The notes beneath the pieces were generated by a model that searched no databases, had not been told where the DNA came from, and saw only the letters and a list, made by a program, of their open reading frames with translations. Both the position numbers and the translations under genes were made by a program. Positions 52,592 to 62,913 of a stretch of DNA of 64,000 nucleotides are shown here, piece by piece. Each line of letters begins with the position of its first letter. Position 1 is the first letter of the stretch. This DNA is from Sphaerolaimus hirsutus (Eukaryota > Nematoda > Chromadorea > Monhysterida > Sphaerolaimidae): the NCBI GenBank assembly GCA_964036195.1, contig OZ038455.1:5287855-5351854 (forward strand), read 5' to 3'.

Positions 52592-53755
52592 TCACTCCTG
52601 TGGTAGCAGATCGTCGCCGTCCTCAACGCCGGCATTTTCCCGGCCCTCCTCATGATGCTCGTCCATGGGTTTGACGGCATCCTCCTCAGGCTGGCGGCCT
52701 TCCCCGTGCCCGGGCGCCTGGTCTTCTGGGGCCCCTCCCGGTCGACCTGGCCAGTTGGGGAGCTTCTCAGATTCCTCGACGAGTTGCTCGAGGGCTTGTC
52801 GGAGCGTCTCGGTCTCGTCGACGCTCGTCCTCGATGGCTCGGTTGGCTGCCATTGTTCCGTTGCTGCAAGCGGTTTGCTTGGTAGCAAGGGGATGTGGGA
52901 GGTTGTGAACGTGGTCGAACATTGTGAAGTGATTGTGTTGAGTTGGTCAAATGGTACAGAGGGGGATCTAGATCTAGAACGTGATTTTCTTCCATCTCTC
53001 CGAGCTCTATGTCGGACTGTGAAGGTGTTTGTCTGAGGAAAGTCACGGATCTTTTTAGATCGTTTAATTTTTGATTTGAACAATTTTTGATTGACGTTAT
53101 TGAATTTGTGAAAAGATTGGGGTATAGAGGGAAATGTCTGGTTTGATGATTGCTGCTCACCTGGGAGCCCTGCGACTCCAGCGAATCTCTTGAGTCGCTT
53201 TTGCAAGGGCTCGCGGTCAGGGATCGCGTCTTCCATGGTGACCTCTGTTGTGACGGGCTCTGTGACTGTGAATTTGGCGTTTGTCGACGAGCCCTGCGTT
53301 TGTGACTCGCAGGAGGGTGCAGGTCTTGTGACTCGGCGCGCACCTGTCTCCATCTCGATTTCTTCGGCGCGCTGGGCACTGTAGCTGACCGGGGGATCCG
53401 ATCTAGACTGTACCGAGCGCCCTTTAACGGAAAGTTGTTTGAATGGAGAAACTCGTTTGAGGGGTGTGACAAACTTTGACTGTAACTGTGACGAACTTGA
53501 CGTTTGTGTGACGGGTTCACTTGACAAAGCGGGTTTGTTGAAGCCGCTTTTCGGTTTTGCTGCGGCGGGTTGTGACTCGTCCTTGACGACTTTAGGAATC
53601 GGTTTCTGTGTGAATCGCAATACACCATTGCGAACTCCAGTCAACGCCCGGCTGTGCTGAGTCAACGGATGGGTTGTGTCGGCCTCATCTACGTTGCTCG
53701 TAGGCATGGCTAAAGCAGCCGGTACATTGCGTTGAGTGCGTAAGCGTTCGTCCAT
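52592..53755 (-). CDS. 387-residue ORF of short BEL element, gag N-terminus plus unique part
   Basis: The first 69 residues or so (MDERLRTQRNVPAALAMPTS onward) equal those of the 761-residue Gag at 58267-60552. After AAAK the sequence is unrelated: basic, serine-rich, with an SRSRSRSPS stretch (residues about 260-270), a KRSKKIRDF basic cluster, and an acidic proline/glutamate tail ending DGDDLLPQE. No zinc knuckle, DUF1759 or protease motif. It may bind RNA or nucleic acid through the RS/basic part. A second same-strand frame is also open across 52570-53628. Function unknown. Confidence 0.65.
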   Translation of the reverse strand: MDERLRTQRNVPAALAMPTSNVDEADTTHPLTQHSRALTGVRNGVLRFTQKPIPKVVKDESQPAAAKPKSGFNKPALSSEPVTQTSSSSQLQSKFVTPLKRVSPFKQLSVKGRSVQSRSDPPVSYSAQRAEEIEMETGARRVTRPAPSCESQTQGSSTNAKFTVTEPVTTEVTMEDAIPDREPLQKRLKRFAGVAGLPGEQQSSNQTFPSIPQSFHKFNNVNQKLFKSKIKRSKKIRDFPQTNTFTVRHRARRDGRKSRSRSRSPSVPFDQLNTITSQCSTTFTTSHIPLLPSKPLAATEQWQPTEPSRTSVDETETLRQALEQLVEESEKLPNWPGRPGGAPEDQAPGHGEGRQPEEDAVKPMDEHHEEGRENAGVEDGDDLLPQE

Positions 53756-53995
53756 AGCAATTTTCGATCGATTAATTGCTTATTAGCAAAAGTGGTAGCT
53801 AGCTGTGAACAAAATAAAATAATAAAAATAAATATTTTGTTACTTGTGAATTGTACTTAAAATCGTAAGTAAATACACACGTTACTAACGATTTCGCGTC
53901 CAAAACCGTATTACCGTAACCTCGTGCTGTGACAAACAATTTCCAATGAAATTTCACGCGAGCCGACTTAATTAGAGTGACCAATTAGTTAATTA

Positions 53996-54016
53996 GTCAC
54001 CCTGCTCGCTGCGCCA
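53996..54016 (-). other. Primer-binding site next to LTR B
   Basis: Directly after the LTR on the sense strand: TGGCGCAGCGAGCAGGGTGA. It begins TGG as expected for a tRNA 3' CCA pairing. I could not assign the tRNA. Confidence 0.6.
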
Positions 54017-55104
54017 TGTAAAATAGTACGGAACTAGTTGAGTTGACTTGTGAACAAGCTCCTATTCCTAACCGAGGAAGAGGACGAATGTGAACGAATG
54101 AATTGTGACGTGAAGCGTCGTCTCTTAGTTGACGTTCCGCTATTTTATCAATGTGATTAGTTGAGTTGAAGTGAATTGACATGAGTTAGTGTGATTCAAT
54201 ATTTAGATTGTTTCCAAAAGGGTTTGACAAACCTTTTTATTTAGACAATTAAATACAAAGAAATAAATGCGAATAAAATATACTAAAATAAAGGAATTAA
54301 TTTACAACTAAATTAATTACTTAAATGAAACATAAATTAAACACAAATTACCGAAGAAATAAGGCAATTTAAAGAAGGCACTTAATTACGACAACAAGGC
54401 GATAATTAAGTGGCGCGGTTGTGAACAAAGCACCTTAAATAGCGCGGGTGTGAATAAAGCACTAAGATGATTTAAAGCACCAAGGGTTAAAACTTAGCAC
54501 CAAAAATAAGCGACTTAATAAAGGTGACAATGGCGCTTATTTAGATCCTAGGAAGAGATTTGTGTGAAGTTGATGAGGTTGCAAACACTGCCGATTTTAG
54601 CTGTGAGATCGGCTTTTAAGGGCCAGACCAATGGCGACTAGCTTGGCGCCAATCGGTCGGCTGTAATCTCCGATTTTTACCCAACATTTCCAATTGTGAA
54701 AGTCCAACTCTTGCCCGCTCGCTCTTCCGACGAAAAGCGAGCTAAACTGGCAAGATAGTGAAAATGTGAGACAAGCCAGACAGCATTTGAAATGGCGCGC
54801 GGGTCCGGCCCCCTGCTTGGGGCGAGCCCGCCGCTTAACATAAACATGTCGGTGTATTTGTGTGCTGCTTGTCAAGGAAATGTGGCGGAATGTGAGCAAT
54901 GACTAAGATCTAAATATGTGAGCAACGTAAAGCACACGTTGTAAACATGATCGCTTGAGATATTAAATGGTGAATGTGAAGATGTTAAAAGGTGGAATGT
55001 GAACTGAAAAGGAATATTGATAAATTGAATTAACTAAATATAAAAGTGAACATAAGAACGTCAACTTAAATATTAAAAGTTTTACATTTAACGATAATGT
55101 TACA
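54017..55104 (-). repeat. BEL/Pao LTR B (1088 bp)
   Basis: 5' LTR of the short element. Nearly identical to LTR C (60812-61899) and slightly more different from LTR A. Plus-strand ends TGTAAAATAG ... AATGTTACA. Internal landmarks TGGCGCGCGGGTCCGGCCCC and GATCCTAGGAAGAGATTTGT are shared by all three. Confidence 0.95.
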
Positions 55105-55448
55105 CATGCACAAAAGAAATTTGCCTTCACACACTGAGAATGGGATAGTCCAGTTCATTAAATTTAGTCCATTTCAGAATTTGATCATAAAAGGACATGG
55201 GTTACATTTGCCATTTTACTGGGCATTTTCCTTGACTTTAGACACTTTGCATGACATTTTACATTTTACAGGGCATTTTACAGGGTCTGGGAGTGGCACC
55301 AGATCAGAAATTTTTACACACTCCCACAAATGGTTGGCATTCTGTACAACATTCTGATATTGACAACTGCACTAGGGTGCATACAGGACCGGTATTAGGG
55401 ACCATGGCCAACACTTGTACCATAGATTTTTGCTTTATGTCAGTACCC
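55105..55448. repeat. Duplicated flank F, copy 1
   Basis: CATGCACAAAAGAAATTTGC to CTTTATGTCAGTACCC is the same as 61900-62243. It includes half of a GTCAAATGTC-type MITE (TTTACAGGGTCTGGGAGTGG). At 55449 it joins the truncated 3' end of the larger BEL element directly. Confidence 0.92.
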
Positions 55449-58266
55449 GTTTTGCAGCTTTATGCATAGAGCGATTGAGCCAATATGTTTTGACACGAAG
55501 CAAATAAACAACAGTGCGCAACAATTTTGACAGTGTTGAAAATCGTCGAATATCTATTTCGAACGGATTTGATGGGATGTGACGTTGCCGACTTTCAACA
55601 AATGGATTTTGAGGGGTGACATTTTGTGACAAATTGGGGTCCAAATTGACAGGCACTTGTTGTGAAAGAGCATTAGCAGGCTGTGAAACAGGCTGTGAAG
55701 TAGCTGCACCAGCATATAAAGGTCGACTTATATAAGTGTCGCCTTTCGCAAGCTCTTCAGTGACAGGTTGAGCTTGATATTGCGAAATGTCAACGATGTC
55801 TGCTGTGAAGGGTTCAGCGAAAAATGATGGTCCTGTGAACCATATTGTTTCGATCATTAGTTGAGCAAAAGTACATCCACGCGACGCGATGTCAGCTGGG
55901 TTGTCTTTTGTAGCAACTTTGCAAATTTGAATGCAGTGTTTTGACATAAATGAATGGATTTTTGTGACCCGATTATTGACAAAAGTAGCCAGCAGCTTTG
56001 AAGTATATAGCCAGCCGATGACAACTGTACTATCGGTCCATAGGAAATTGCTGTGAATTTTCCATCCACCTAGCTCAACGAGTTCATGATGTAAGTAATC
56101 GATGAGCTGTGCACCAATTGTGACACCGAGCAATTCCAAGCGGGTGATTGTGAGGGGTTGACCTTGTTTTGACGGAAGTGGGGCTAATTTCGTGCGAGCT
56201 GTGAGAAAACCACTAAAATGTCAGAAATCATCATAGCCGTATTCATCAGGTGAACTCGCTTGTTGACGCAAATAAGCGCAAGCGGCATTTCCGTCTTTTG
56301 AGGCATCACAAAAAACATGCAATTCTAAGGGACGTGTTTTGTCTTTGACGTCAATGCCAAAAGAGTGAAATGAGCGCGGAAATTTGATTTGACTAATGGA
56401 CGAGAGATGTCGTTTCAAATCGTCCAGTAAGTCATCCGCCTCTGGGTCTTCGATGAGTTCGTCCCAAGCTGTGATATTGCACCTTTGAATTATTTGTGAC
56501 ACGCGAAATTTCAACTGAAATAATGCGGGCGCTGTGATGCCAATAGGGTCATATGTTGAAGCCAGCAATTTGTTCAGATTGCGGCGTGTGGCTGTGACAA
56601 TGAGCATGAAATCTTTCTTTGGAGTTGGCAGCGCGATGGTGTCTTCGATGTGATCGTAAACAAGACCCATGACTTTGATCTATTGTGACTGTTTCGGGTT
56701 GAGATCATCAGGTTTGATTTTCTCAGAAACAACACCCAAATTTGTCATCCATTCGCGCATGTTGAAATTTGCTCTTGCAAAAACAGCTTTAATTAAATGA
56801 TAGAGCTGGATTGCATATTTTTCATCATCTACGCTGATAACTAAATTATCAATGTAAATGCTGTTGAGCAACAACTCCAATTTCGCTCGTTCGTGTGAAT
56901 CAGCGGGATGCATGGAAGCTAGTTCCACTTCCAGGTGATATTTGATAACAGTCGACAAAATAGATGGACTGCATGTGAGACCAAATAGCACTCTTGTGAA
57001 TTGCATCATTTGAAGGTTATCTTCGTGAGTCGGAATGGTGTCGTCACGCAGCCAATAAAATTTTGTGAAAGCGCGTGATTTTGGATGAAGAGCAATTTGT
57101 AAAAATGCTTTCTCGATATCTGCCAATAACACAACTTTTCCGGCTCTGAAACGAAGCATTAATCCGAGCGCCAGTGGTGTGAGGACTGGGCCTCGAAATA
57201 AGCAATTGTTGAGACTTGGTTTACCTGCAGAACCATCATACACTATACGACATGTTGTCGATCTGCCAGGTGTGATGACAGGTTGATGTGGTAAGATGTG
57301 TTCTTGCAAACCGTCTTGTGAACCATAGACGGGTTCTATGACGCCCTTGTGAAGTTGATCGGAAATGACTTTAGCGTATGTTTCGAATAAATCGGGATCC
57401 TTTCAAAAACGTTTCAACAATGACAGAAAGCGGCGAAATGCTTCTGCATTGTTGGTTGGCAATTCGTGAATTGTTTATTTGAATGGCCAATCTACGCTAT
57501 AGCGTCCAGTTTCTGGATCGAATGTAATTGATTCCAGAATTAACTGTTCTGCTATGTTGTCATCGTGTGACAATGGATCGTCTGTGATGCCTATTGACTC
57601 AAGACTGTGAAATTAAAATAATGTCTCTTGACCAACAGCTACAGCTGATGATGCGTGTGAACAGCATGATACCATGAATTGATGTGGCATGGTGTCAGGT
57701 GTTGTGACAAATGACTGTGATGACGCATTTCCGCCAAGCATCAATCCAAGTATTGACTCAACTACTATCAATCCAGATGGAAGTTCGACTTCTGTTGGTC
57801 GAATATCGAACTTCCAATAATAGTCTTGACCAATGACCACATCTGGTTGACATAGTTTGTGACAAAACTCATCAGTCATTTCTGTCAATTCAAGCGGTTC
57901 CGCGAATTGTTCTTGTGCATATTTACCGTACACAACGTAAATGACTGTTTTGTCTTCTTGTGACAAAGGAGGCGGGCATGCATATGTTGCCAAATTATCA
58001 ACCGCACGCAATGTGAGCGGAATTTGTAACATATTGCCCTGATTGTCGACGTGTTTGTAAATAGGCATGAGGGCCTTGATCAAAAACGTATTGACTGTGA
58101 CTGGCGTTTTTGTCGCAAACACATTCATTTGAAGAACGACGTCTCCTTTGTTTTCAAAGTTATACTCATTTGCCACGGATGCTTTGATGTATGAATATTC
58201 GCATCCAGTGTCAAAGAATATTAACAAAGGGTCTGTGACTTGATTTAATTCAGCGTCTTTATTAAC
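55449..58266 (-). pseudogene. BEL/Pao pol: protease, RT, RNase H; integrase missing
   Basis: The frame continues from gag after a TGA. The aspartic protease comes first (LIFFDTGCEYSYI, about 58190-58230), then RT with LPHQPVITPG, ADIEKAFLQI and YIDN in place of the YVDD box, then the connection/RNase H part with LWTDSTVVIGWL. One frame holds throughout, but I count stops at about 57613, 57474, 57402, 56680 and 56221, besides the one after gag. The element ends at 55449 inside the region before the integrase zinc-binding domain, where it meets the host flank copy. It cannot move by itself. BEL/Pao enzymes normally copy the element RNA into DNA in capsid-like particles. Confidence 0.88.
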
Positions 58267-60552
58267 TCATGAAGCCTGGGCCACTTGCAAACGAACAATA
58301 GGCGCAAAATCGAACTCACACTCTTGTTCGGCCTGCTGCCTGGTAGCGGTGTTGGGGTTACCGTAACCCGCCTGTGCACTCAGCACCTCCACCGTGGGCC
58401 TGTGACTTGGTTGAGTTGGCACCGACAATGACATCTGGTTCGGGTTGAGGTCTGGGTACACCTCGTACCATTTCTGTTGGAAGCCGCGGATCTTGGCTTG
58501 GACGGTCTCCATGTCCATGCCGTCCTTGACGAGGCCGGCGCGGAGCGTCGTCCACAGCTCGTTTTCGCTGTGATACTTGCGCGCTTCCTCTTGAGCTCTC
58601 GCCTGAAGCTCATTGGCGGGCTTCGGCCATTCGCCCATGTCCAGCGGGCCGTCCATGTCCATCTGGTACAGCGTTCGCTGCTCCCACCGATAATTGTTGT
58701 TGTCCGGGGGGATGAAGCGCGCGCTCATCAGTTCCGTGTGTGAAGGCGGATACGATGGGGGCGCTTGTGACGAAGCCGCGCCCGTTGTGATTACCTGAGC
58801 GTTGACAAAATTAGCGCTCATTGCTGTGACAAAGGCTTTATTTTGTGAATTGTTTACCTGACGCCGTGCGGGTGTCGGTCTGTTAGGACAGAACGCCCCG
58901 TGATGCTGATTGATTTGGCGACAGTAGTAGCAACTCAATCGTTGAGTGCACTGCGCTGTCGGATGACCTCTGCGTGTGCACTGTGTGCACACTTCGCCCA
59001 AAGCTTGTAGCCGTTCGATGCGCTCTTTCAGTGTGACGTATTGAGGGCAATCGACGCTGTAGTGCTCTTTATTGCCACAGAACAAGCATTCGAATTTCGG
59101 CTTGCGATAATCAGCAGCAGGTTGTGAGAACTGCTTTTGATTAACCGCTCCGCTCTCGGGAGTTCTGGGAGGTTGTGTGGAATTTTTATTTTTCCCTTGT
59201 TGTTTACCAACGTTAGCATTTGTGCCAGCAAAAGCAACCGTGTTGTGAATAGGTTTTTGCTTAGAAAAGGTATTTTGTGATTTATTTCCCTTTTTCTTTT
59301 GCTGTTGCCAACCACCTCCACTTTGTGGCTTTTTTGACGATGAATTTTGTGATTTCTGAACAACATTTGAAGGTTGTGAACCTTGCTGTTCAGTTTTCAT
59401 CGCATCTAACTGAGCACGAGCAATGGTAGATAATGCATCAACAAACCTGACGACTGTGAGTTCTGTGTCGTCGGTTGCCGCAGTGCGCATCGAATTCCGG
59501 TGTTCTTCTGTGATGGCAAGAACAATATTATCGGGGAGATAACCTCGAATTATTCTTAAAACAGCACCAGAATCAACACTTTCGCCCCTTTCTTTTAGTT
59601 GATTGAGAGTTGACAAAAGGGTTCTTGTGAAATTTGTGAGGGAATCTCCTCTCGATGAAGGCTTTTCGAGTGAATACAATTTATCCCACAGGGCTGATTG
59701 TACCCTTTGCGTTTCACCAAAGTTTGATTTTAACATGGTGACCGCTGTGATGTAATCACGACCATCACCTTTGAATCCGGCCAACAATTCTGCTGCTGGA
59801 CCGGTGAGGCTGAGCTTGAGGTACGTATATTTCATACCGTTTGACAAAGTAGCTCTGTCGTGAATTTGAGCTCGAAAAATTTCCCACCAAGCTGCCCATT
59901 CTAACGGATCGCCGTTATACTTGGCAAGCTCAATTTTAGGCAACTTTAACAAAGTTTCCGGTTGTGAAGGTTGAGAACTACTTCCCGTTGTGACATTAAG
60001 GGATGGTTGTGAAGGGGGTTGAGTAGTTAAATCAACAGTGGACTGACCTTTCAGGGAAAGTATCAACCTTTCCGCGGATTTGATTTGCGCTTTGGCAGAC
60101 GCCATCTTCGATTCCAGCTCGTCCATGAGCATCGTCGCGTTGTTCAAGCCCAGATAGAGCGCGCGGTCCAATTTCGCTGTGGCGCTCTTTGCTTCTTCGG
60201 CCGCACCGTCTTCGTCTCTGTCCAAGCTTGTGATGTAGTTTTGAACGATGGATGTGAATCGTTCCATAGCTATGGACAGGTCCGAGCGTTTCATCTCGGC
60301 TTGGTAAACGTAGGCCTGAAGCATTTCCAATACTTCCTCCGCTGCGCGCAAATTTGCTGCGGCGGGTTGTGACTCGTCCTTGACGACTTTAGGAATCGGT
60401 TTCTGTGTGAATCGCAATACACCATTGCGAACTCCAGTCAACGCCCGGCTGTGCTGAGTCAACGGATGGGTTGTGTCGGCCTCATCTACGTTGCTCGTAG
60501 GCATGGCTAAAGCAGCCGGTACGTTGCGTTGAGTGCGTAAGCGTTCGTCCAT
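58267..60552 (-). CDS. BEL/Pao Gag, 761 residues
   Basis: The ATG at 60552 lies about 260 bp inside the LTR/PBS boundary. Order: N-terminal tail, predicted coiled coil (about 70-165), DUF1759 gag core (about 210-400; LPKIELAKYNGDPLEWAAWW), Q/S/K-rich linker, zinc knuckles CLFCGNKEHYSVDC and CTQCTRRGHPTAQC and a variant third one (CYYCRQINQHHGAFC), then a 150-residue tail. Gag packages element RNA. The frame is intact to a TGA at 58267-58269, directly in frame with protease, so pol would need stop readthrough or the TGA is a mutation. Confidence 0.9.
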   Translation of the reverse strand: MDERLRTQRNVPAALAMPTSNVDEADTTHPLTQHSRALTGVRNGVLRFTQKPIPKVVKDESQPAAANLRAAEEVLEMLQAYVYQAEMKRSDLSIAMERFTSIVQNYITSLDRDEDGAAEEAKSATAKLDRALYLGLNNATMLMDELESKMASAKAQIKSAERLILSLKGQSTVDLTTQPPSQPSLNVTTGSSSQPSQPETLLKLPKIELAKYNGDPLEWAAWWEIFRAQIHDRATLSNGMKYTYLKLSLTGPAAELLAGFKGDGRDYITAVTMLKSNFGETQRVQSALWDKLYSLEKPSSRGDSLTNFTRTLLSTLNQLKERGESVDSGAVLRIIRGYLPDNIVLAITEEHRNSMRTAATDDTELTVVRFVDALSTIARAQLDAMKTEQQGSQPSNVVQKSQNSSSKKPQSGGGWQQQKKKGNKSQNTFSKQKPIHNTVAFAGTNANVGKQQGKNKNSTQPPRTPESGAVNQKQFSQPAADYRKPKFECLFCGNKEHYSVDCPQYVTLKERIERLQALGEVCTQCTRRGHPTAQCTQRLSCYYCRQINQHHGAFCPNRPTPARRQVNNSQNKAFVTAMSANFVNAQVITTGAASSQAPPSYPPSHTELMSARFIPPDNNNYRWEQRTLYQMDMDGPLDMGEWPKPANELQARAQEEARKYHSENELWTTLRAGLVKDGMDMETVQAKIRGFQQKWYEVYPDLNPNQMSLSVPTQPSHRPTVEVLSAQAGYGNPNTATRQQAEQECEFDFAPIVRLQVAQAS

Positions 60553-60790
60553 AGCAATTTTCGATCGATTAATTGCTTATTAGCAAAAGTGGTAGCTAGC
60601 TGTGAACAAAATAAAATAATAAAAAAATATTTTGTTACTTGTGAATTGTACTTAAAATCGTAAGTAAATACACGCGTTACTAACGATTTCGCGTCCAAAA
60701 CCGTATTACCGTAACCTCGTGCTGTGACAAACAATTTCCAATGAAATTTCGCGCGAGCCGACTTAATTAGAGTGACCAATTAGTTAATTA

Positions 60791-60811
60791 GTCACCCTGC
60801 TCGCTGCGCCA
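60791..60811 (-). other. Primer-binding site next to LTR C
   Basis: Same TGGCGCAGCGAGCAGGGTGA as at 53996-54016, adjacent to the 3' edge of the 5' LTR on the sense strand. Confidence 0.62.
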
Positions 60812-61899
60812 TGTAAAATAGTACGGAACTAGTTGAGTTGACTTGTGAACAAGCTCCTATTCCTAACCGAGGAAGAGGACGAATGTGAACGAATGAATTG
60901 TGACGTGAAGCGTCGTCTCTTAGTTGACGTTCCGCTATTTTATCAATGTGATTAGTTGAGTTGAAGTGAATTGACATGAGTTAGTGTGATTCAATATTTA
61001 GATTGTTTCCAAAAGGGTTTGACAAACCTTTTTATTTAGACAATTAAATACAAAGAAATAAATGCGAATAAAATATACTAAAATAAAGGAATTAATTTAC
61101 AACTAAATTAATTACTTAAATGAAACATAAATTAAACACGAATTACCGAAGAAATAAGGCAATTTAAAGAAGGCACTTAATTACGACAACAAGGCGATAA
61201 TTAAGTGGCGCGGTTGTGAACAAAGCACCTTAAATAGCGCGGGTGTGAATAAAGCACTAAGGTGATTTAAAGCACCAAGGGTTAAAACTTAGCACCAAAA
61301 ATAAGCGACTTAATAAAGGTGACAATGGCGCTTATTTAGATCCTAGGAAGAGATTTGTGTGAAGTTGATGAGGTTGCAAACACTGCCGATTTTAGCTGTG
61401 AGATCGGCTTTTAAGGGCCAGACCAATGGCGACTAGCTTGGCGCCAATCGGTCGGCTGTAATCTCCGATTTTTACCCAACATTTCCAATTGTGAAAGTCC
61501 AACTCTTGCCCGCTCGCTCTTCCGACGAAAAGCGAGCTAAACTGGCAAGATAGTGAAAATGTGAGACAAGCCAGACAGCATTTGAAATGGCGCGCGGGTC
61601 CGGCCCCCTGCTTGGGGCGAGCCCGCCGCTTAACATAAACATGTCGGTGTATTTGTGTGCTGCTTGTCAAGGAAATGTGGCGGAATGTGAGCAATGACTA
61701 AGATCTAAATATGTGAGCAACGTAAAGCGCACGTTGTAAACATGATCGCTTGAGATATTAAATGGTGAATGTGAAGATGTTAAAAGGTGGAATGTGAACT
61801 GAAAAGGAATATTGATAAATTGAATTAACTAAATATAAAAGTGAACATAAGAACGTCAACTTAAATATTAAAAGTTTTACATTTAACGATAATGTTACA
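60812..61899 (-). repeat. BEL/Pao LTR C (1088 bp)
   Basis: 5' LTR of the larger element. Offset from LTR B is exactly 6795 bp at both ends, as for the flank F copies. A handful of single-base differences from LTR B (for example CACACGTTGTAAAC versus GCGCACGTTGTAAAC). Confidence 0.95.
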
Positions 61900-62243
61900 C
61901 ATGCACAAAAGAAATTTGCCTTCACACACTGAGAATGGGATAGTCCAGTTCATTAAATTTAGTCCATTTCAGAATTTGATCATAAAAGGACATGGGTTAC
62001 ATTTGCCATTTTACTGGGCATTTTCCTTGACTTTAGACACTTTGCATGACATTTTACATTTTACAGGGCATTTTACAGGGTCTGGGAGTGGCACCAGATC
62101 AGAAATTTTTACACACTCCCACAAATGGTTGGCATTCTGTACAACATTCTGATATTGACAACTGCACTAGGGTGCATACAGGACCGGTATTAGGGACCAT
62201 GGCCAACACTTGTACCATAGATTTTTGCTTTATGTCAGTACCC
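61900..62243. repeat. Duplicated flank F, copy 2
   Basis: Same sequence as 55105-55448. Here it continues into ACACCAGGAGTGGGAAGG and GGGACCAGGATCGGGAC-type repeats, probably the native context. Confidence 0.92.
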
Positions 62244-62400
62244 ACACCAGGAGTGGGAAGGGTGCTTGAGACTTATCGAGACTGTGACTAGGACTGGGGA
62301 GTTGGGACCAAAACTGGGACCATGACTGGGTCCAGGATCAGGACCAGAATTTTTTTTTGGACTGGGACCAGGATCGGGACAGGGACCACCCCAGTCACGA
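62244..62400. repeat. GGGACCA-word stretch
   Basis: GACTGGGACCA, AACTGGGACC and CAGGATCGGGACAGGGACCA recur to 62395, another short-word patch of unknown family. Confidence 0.6.
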
Positions 62401-62493
62401 AAATTTGCTGAACAGCGTTACGGGAGCACAGTCCCTTTTGAATTGAACTCTAAACTGCATAAACTGGTGGAAAATATAAATGAGAAAATCACT

Positions 62494-62913
62494 TACCGCA
62501 AATCCTCGAATAAGACCCCCCCCTCGAATAACTCCCCCCCCTTGAATAAGTCCCCCCTGCTGGCGGGGTGAGGAAAAAATAACTCCCCCCCTTGAATAAC
62601 TCCCCCCTCTCGAAAACTCCTCCCTATGAGGAAAAAGATACAATGCAAAACTATAAAAGAATAGTAGCCTTTGACAGCGACAGCAGATACATAATGTGTA
62701 TGCAGTGTATACACATTGTTATGTTGTTATTGGACAGTGAAATACCTTAATTAAACAAGTTTACATACTGCATCCATACAATGAATTAAGTCCACGTTTC
62801 CTGAGGAAGTAATAACTCCCCCCCTCGAATAATACCCCCCCTTGAATAACTCCCCCCTCCAAAACGTCTGACGAAAAAATAACTCCCCTGGGGTCTTATT
62901 CGAGGATTTAGGG
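62494..62913. mobile_element. MITE, TTACCGCAAATCCTCGAATAAG type
   Basis: Inverted ends TTACCGCAAATCCTCGAATA and TATTCGAGGATTTAGGGTAA. CCCCCCTTGAATAACTCC words on both sides and GTCTGACGAAAAAATAACTC near the right. Same type as 1452-1843. Confidence 0.85.

Larger units (their letters stand above)
52472..54016 (-). mobile_element. Internal region of short non-autonomous BEL-type element
   Basis: 1545 bp between LTR A and LTR B: primer-binding site next to LTR B, one ORF (52592-53755), then about 120 bp to the 3' LTR. There is no protease, RT or integrase. The first 200 bp of coding DNA is the same as in the larger element, the rest is not. Confidence 0.8.

Noticed and set aside
58477-58743. 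Plus-strand frames in gag
   Set aside because: Mirror frames of a well-supported Gag on the other strand.
55449-60552. Alternative genetic code with reassigned stops
   Set aside because: The PTR-like exons use no in-frame stops and all three stop types occur in pol, so decay is simpler.
51379-61905. Target-site duplication for the whole BEL complex
   Set aside because: GTGCAC on the left and CATGCAC on the right share TGCAC, but not directly at the LTR edges; treated as chance.
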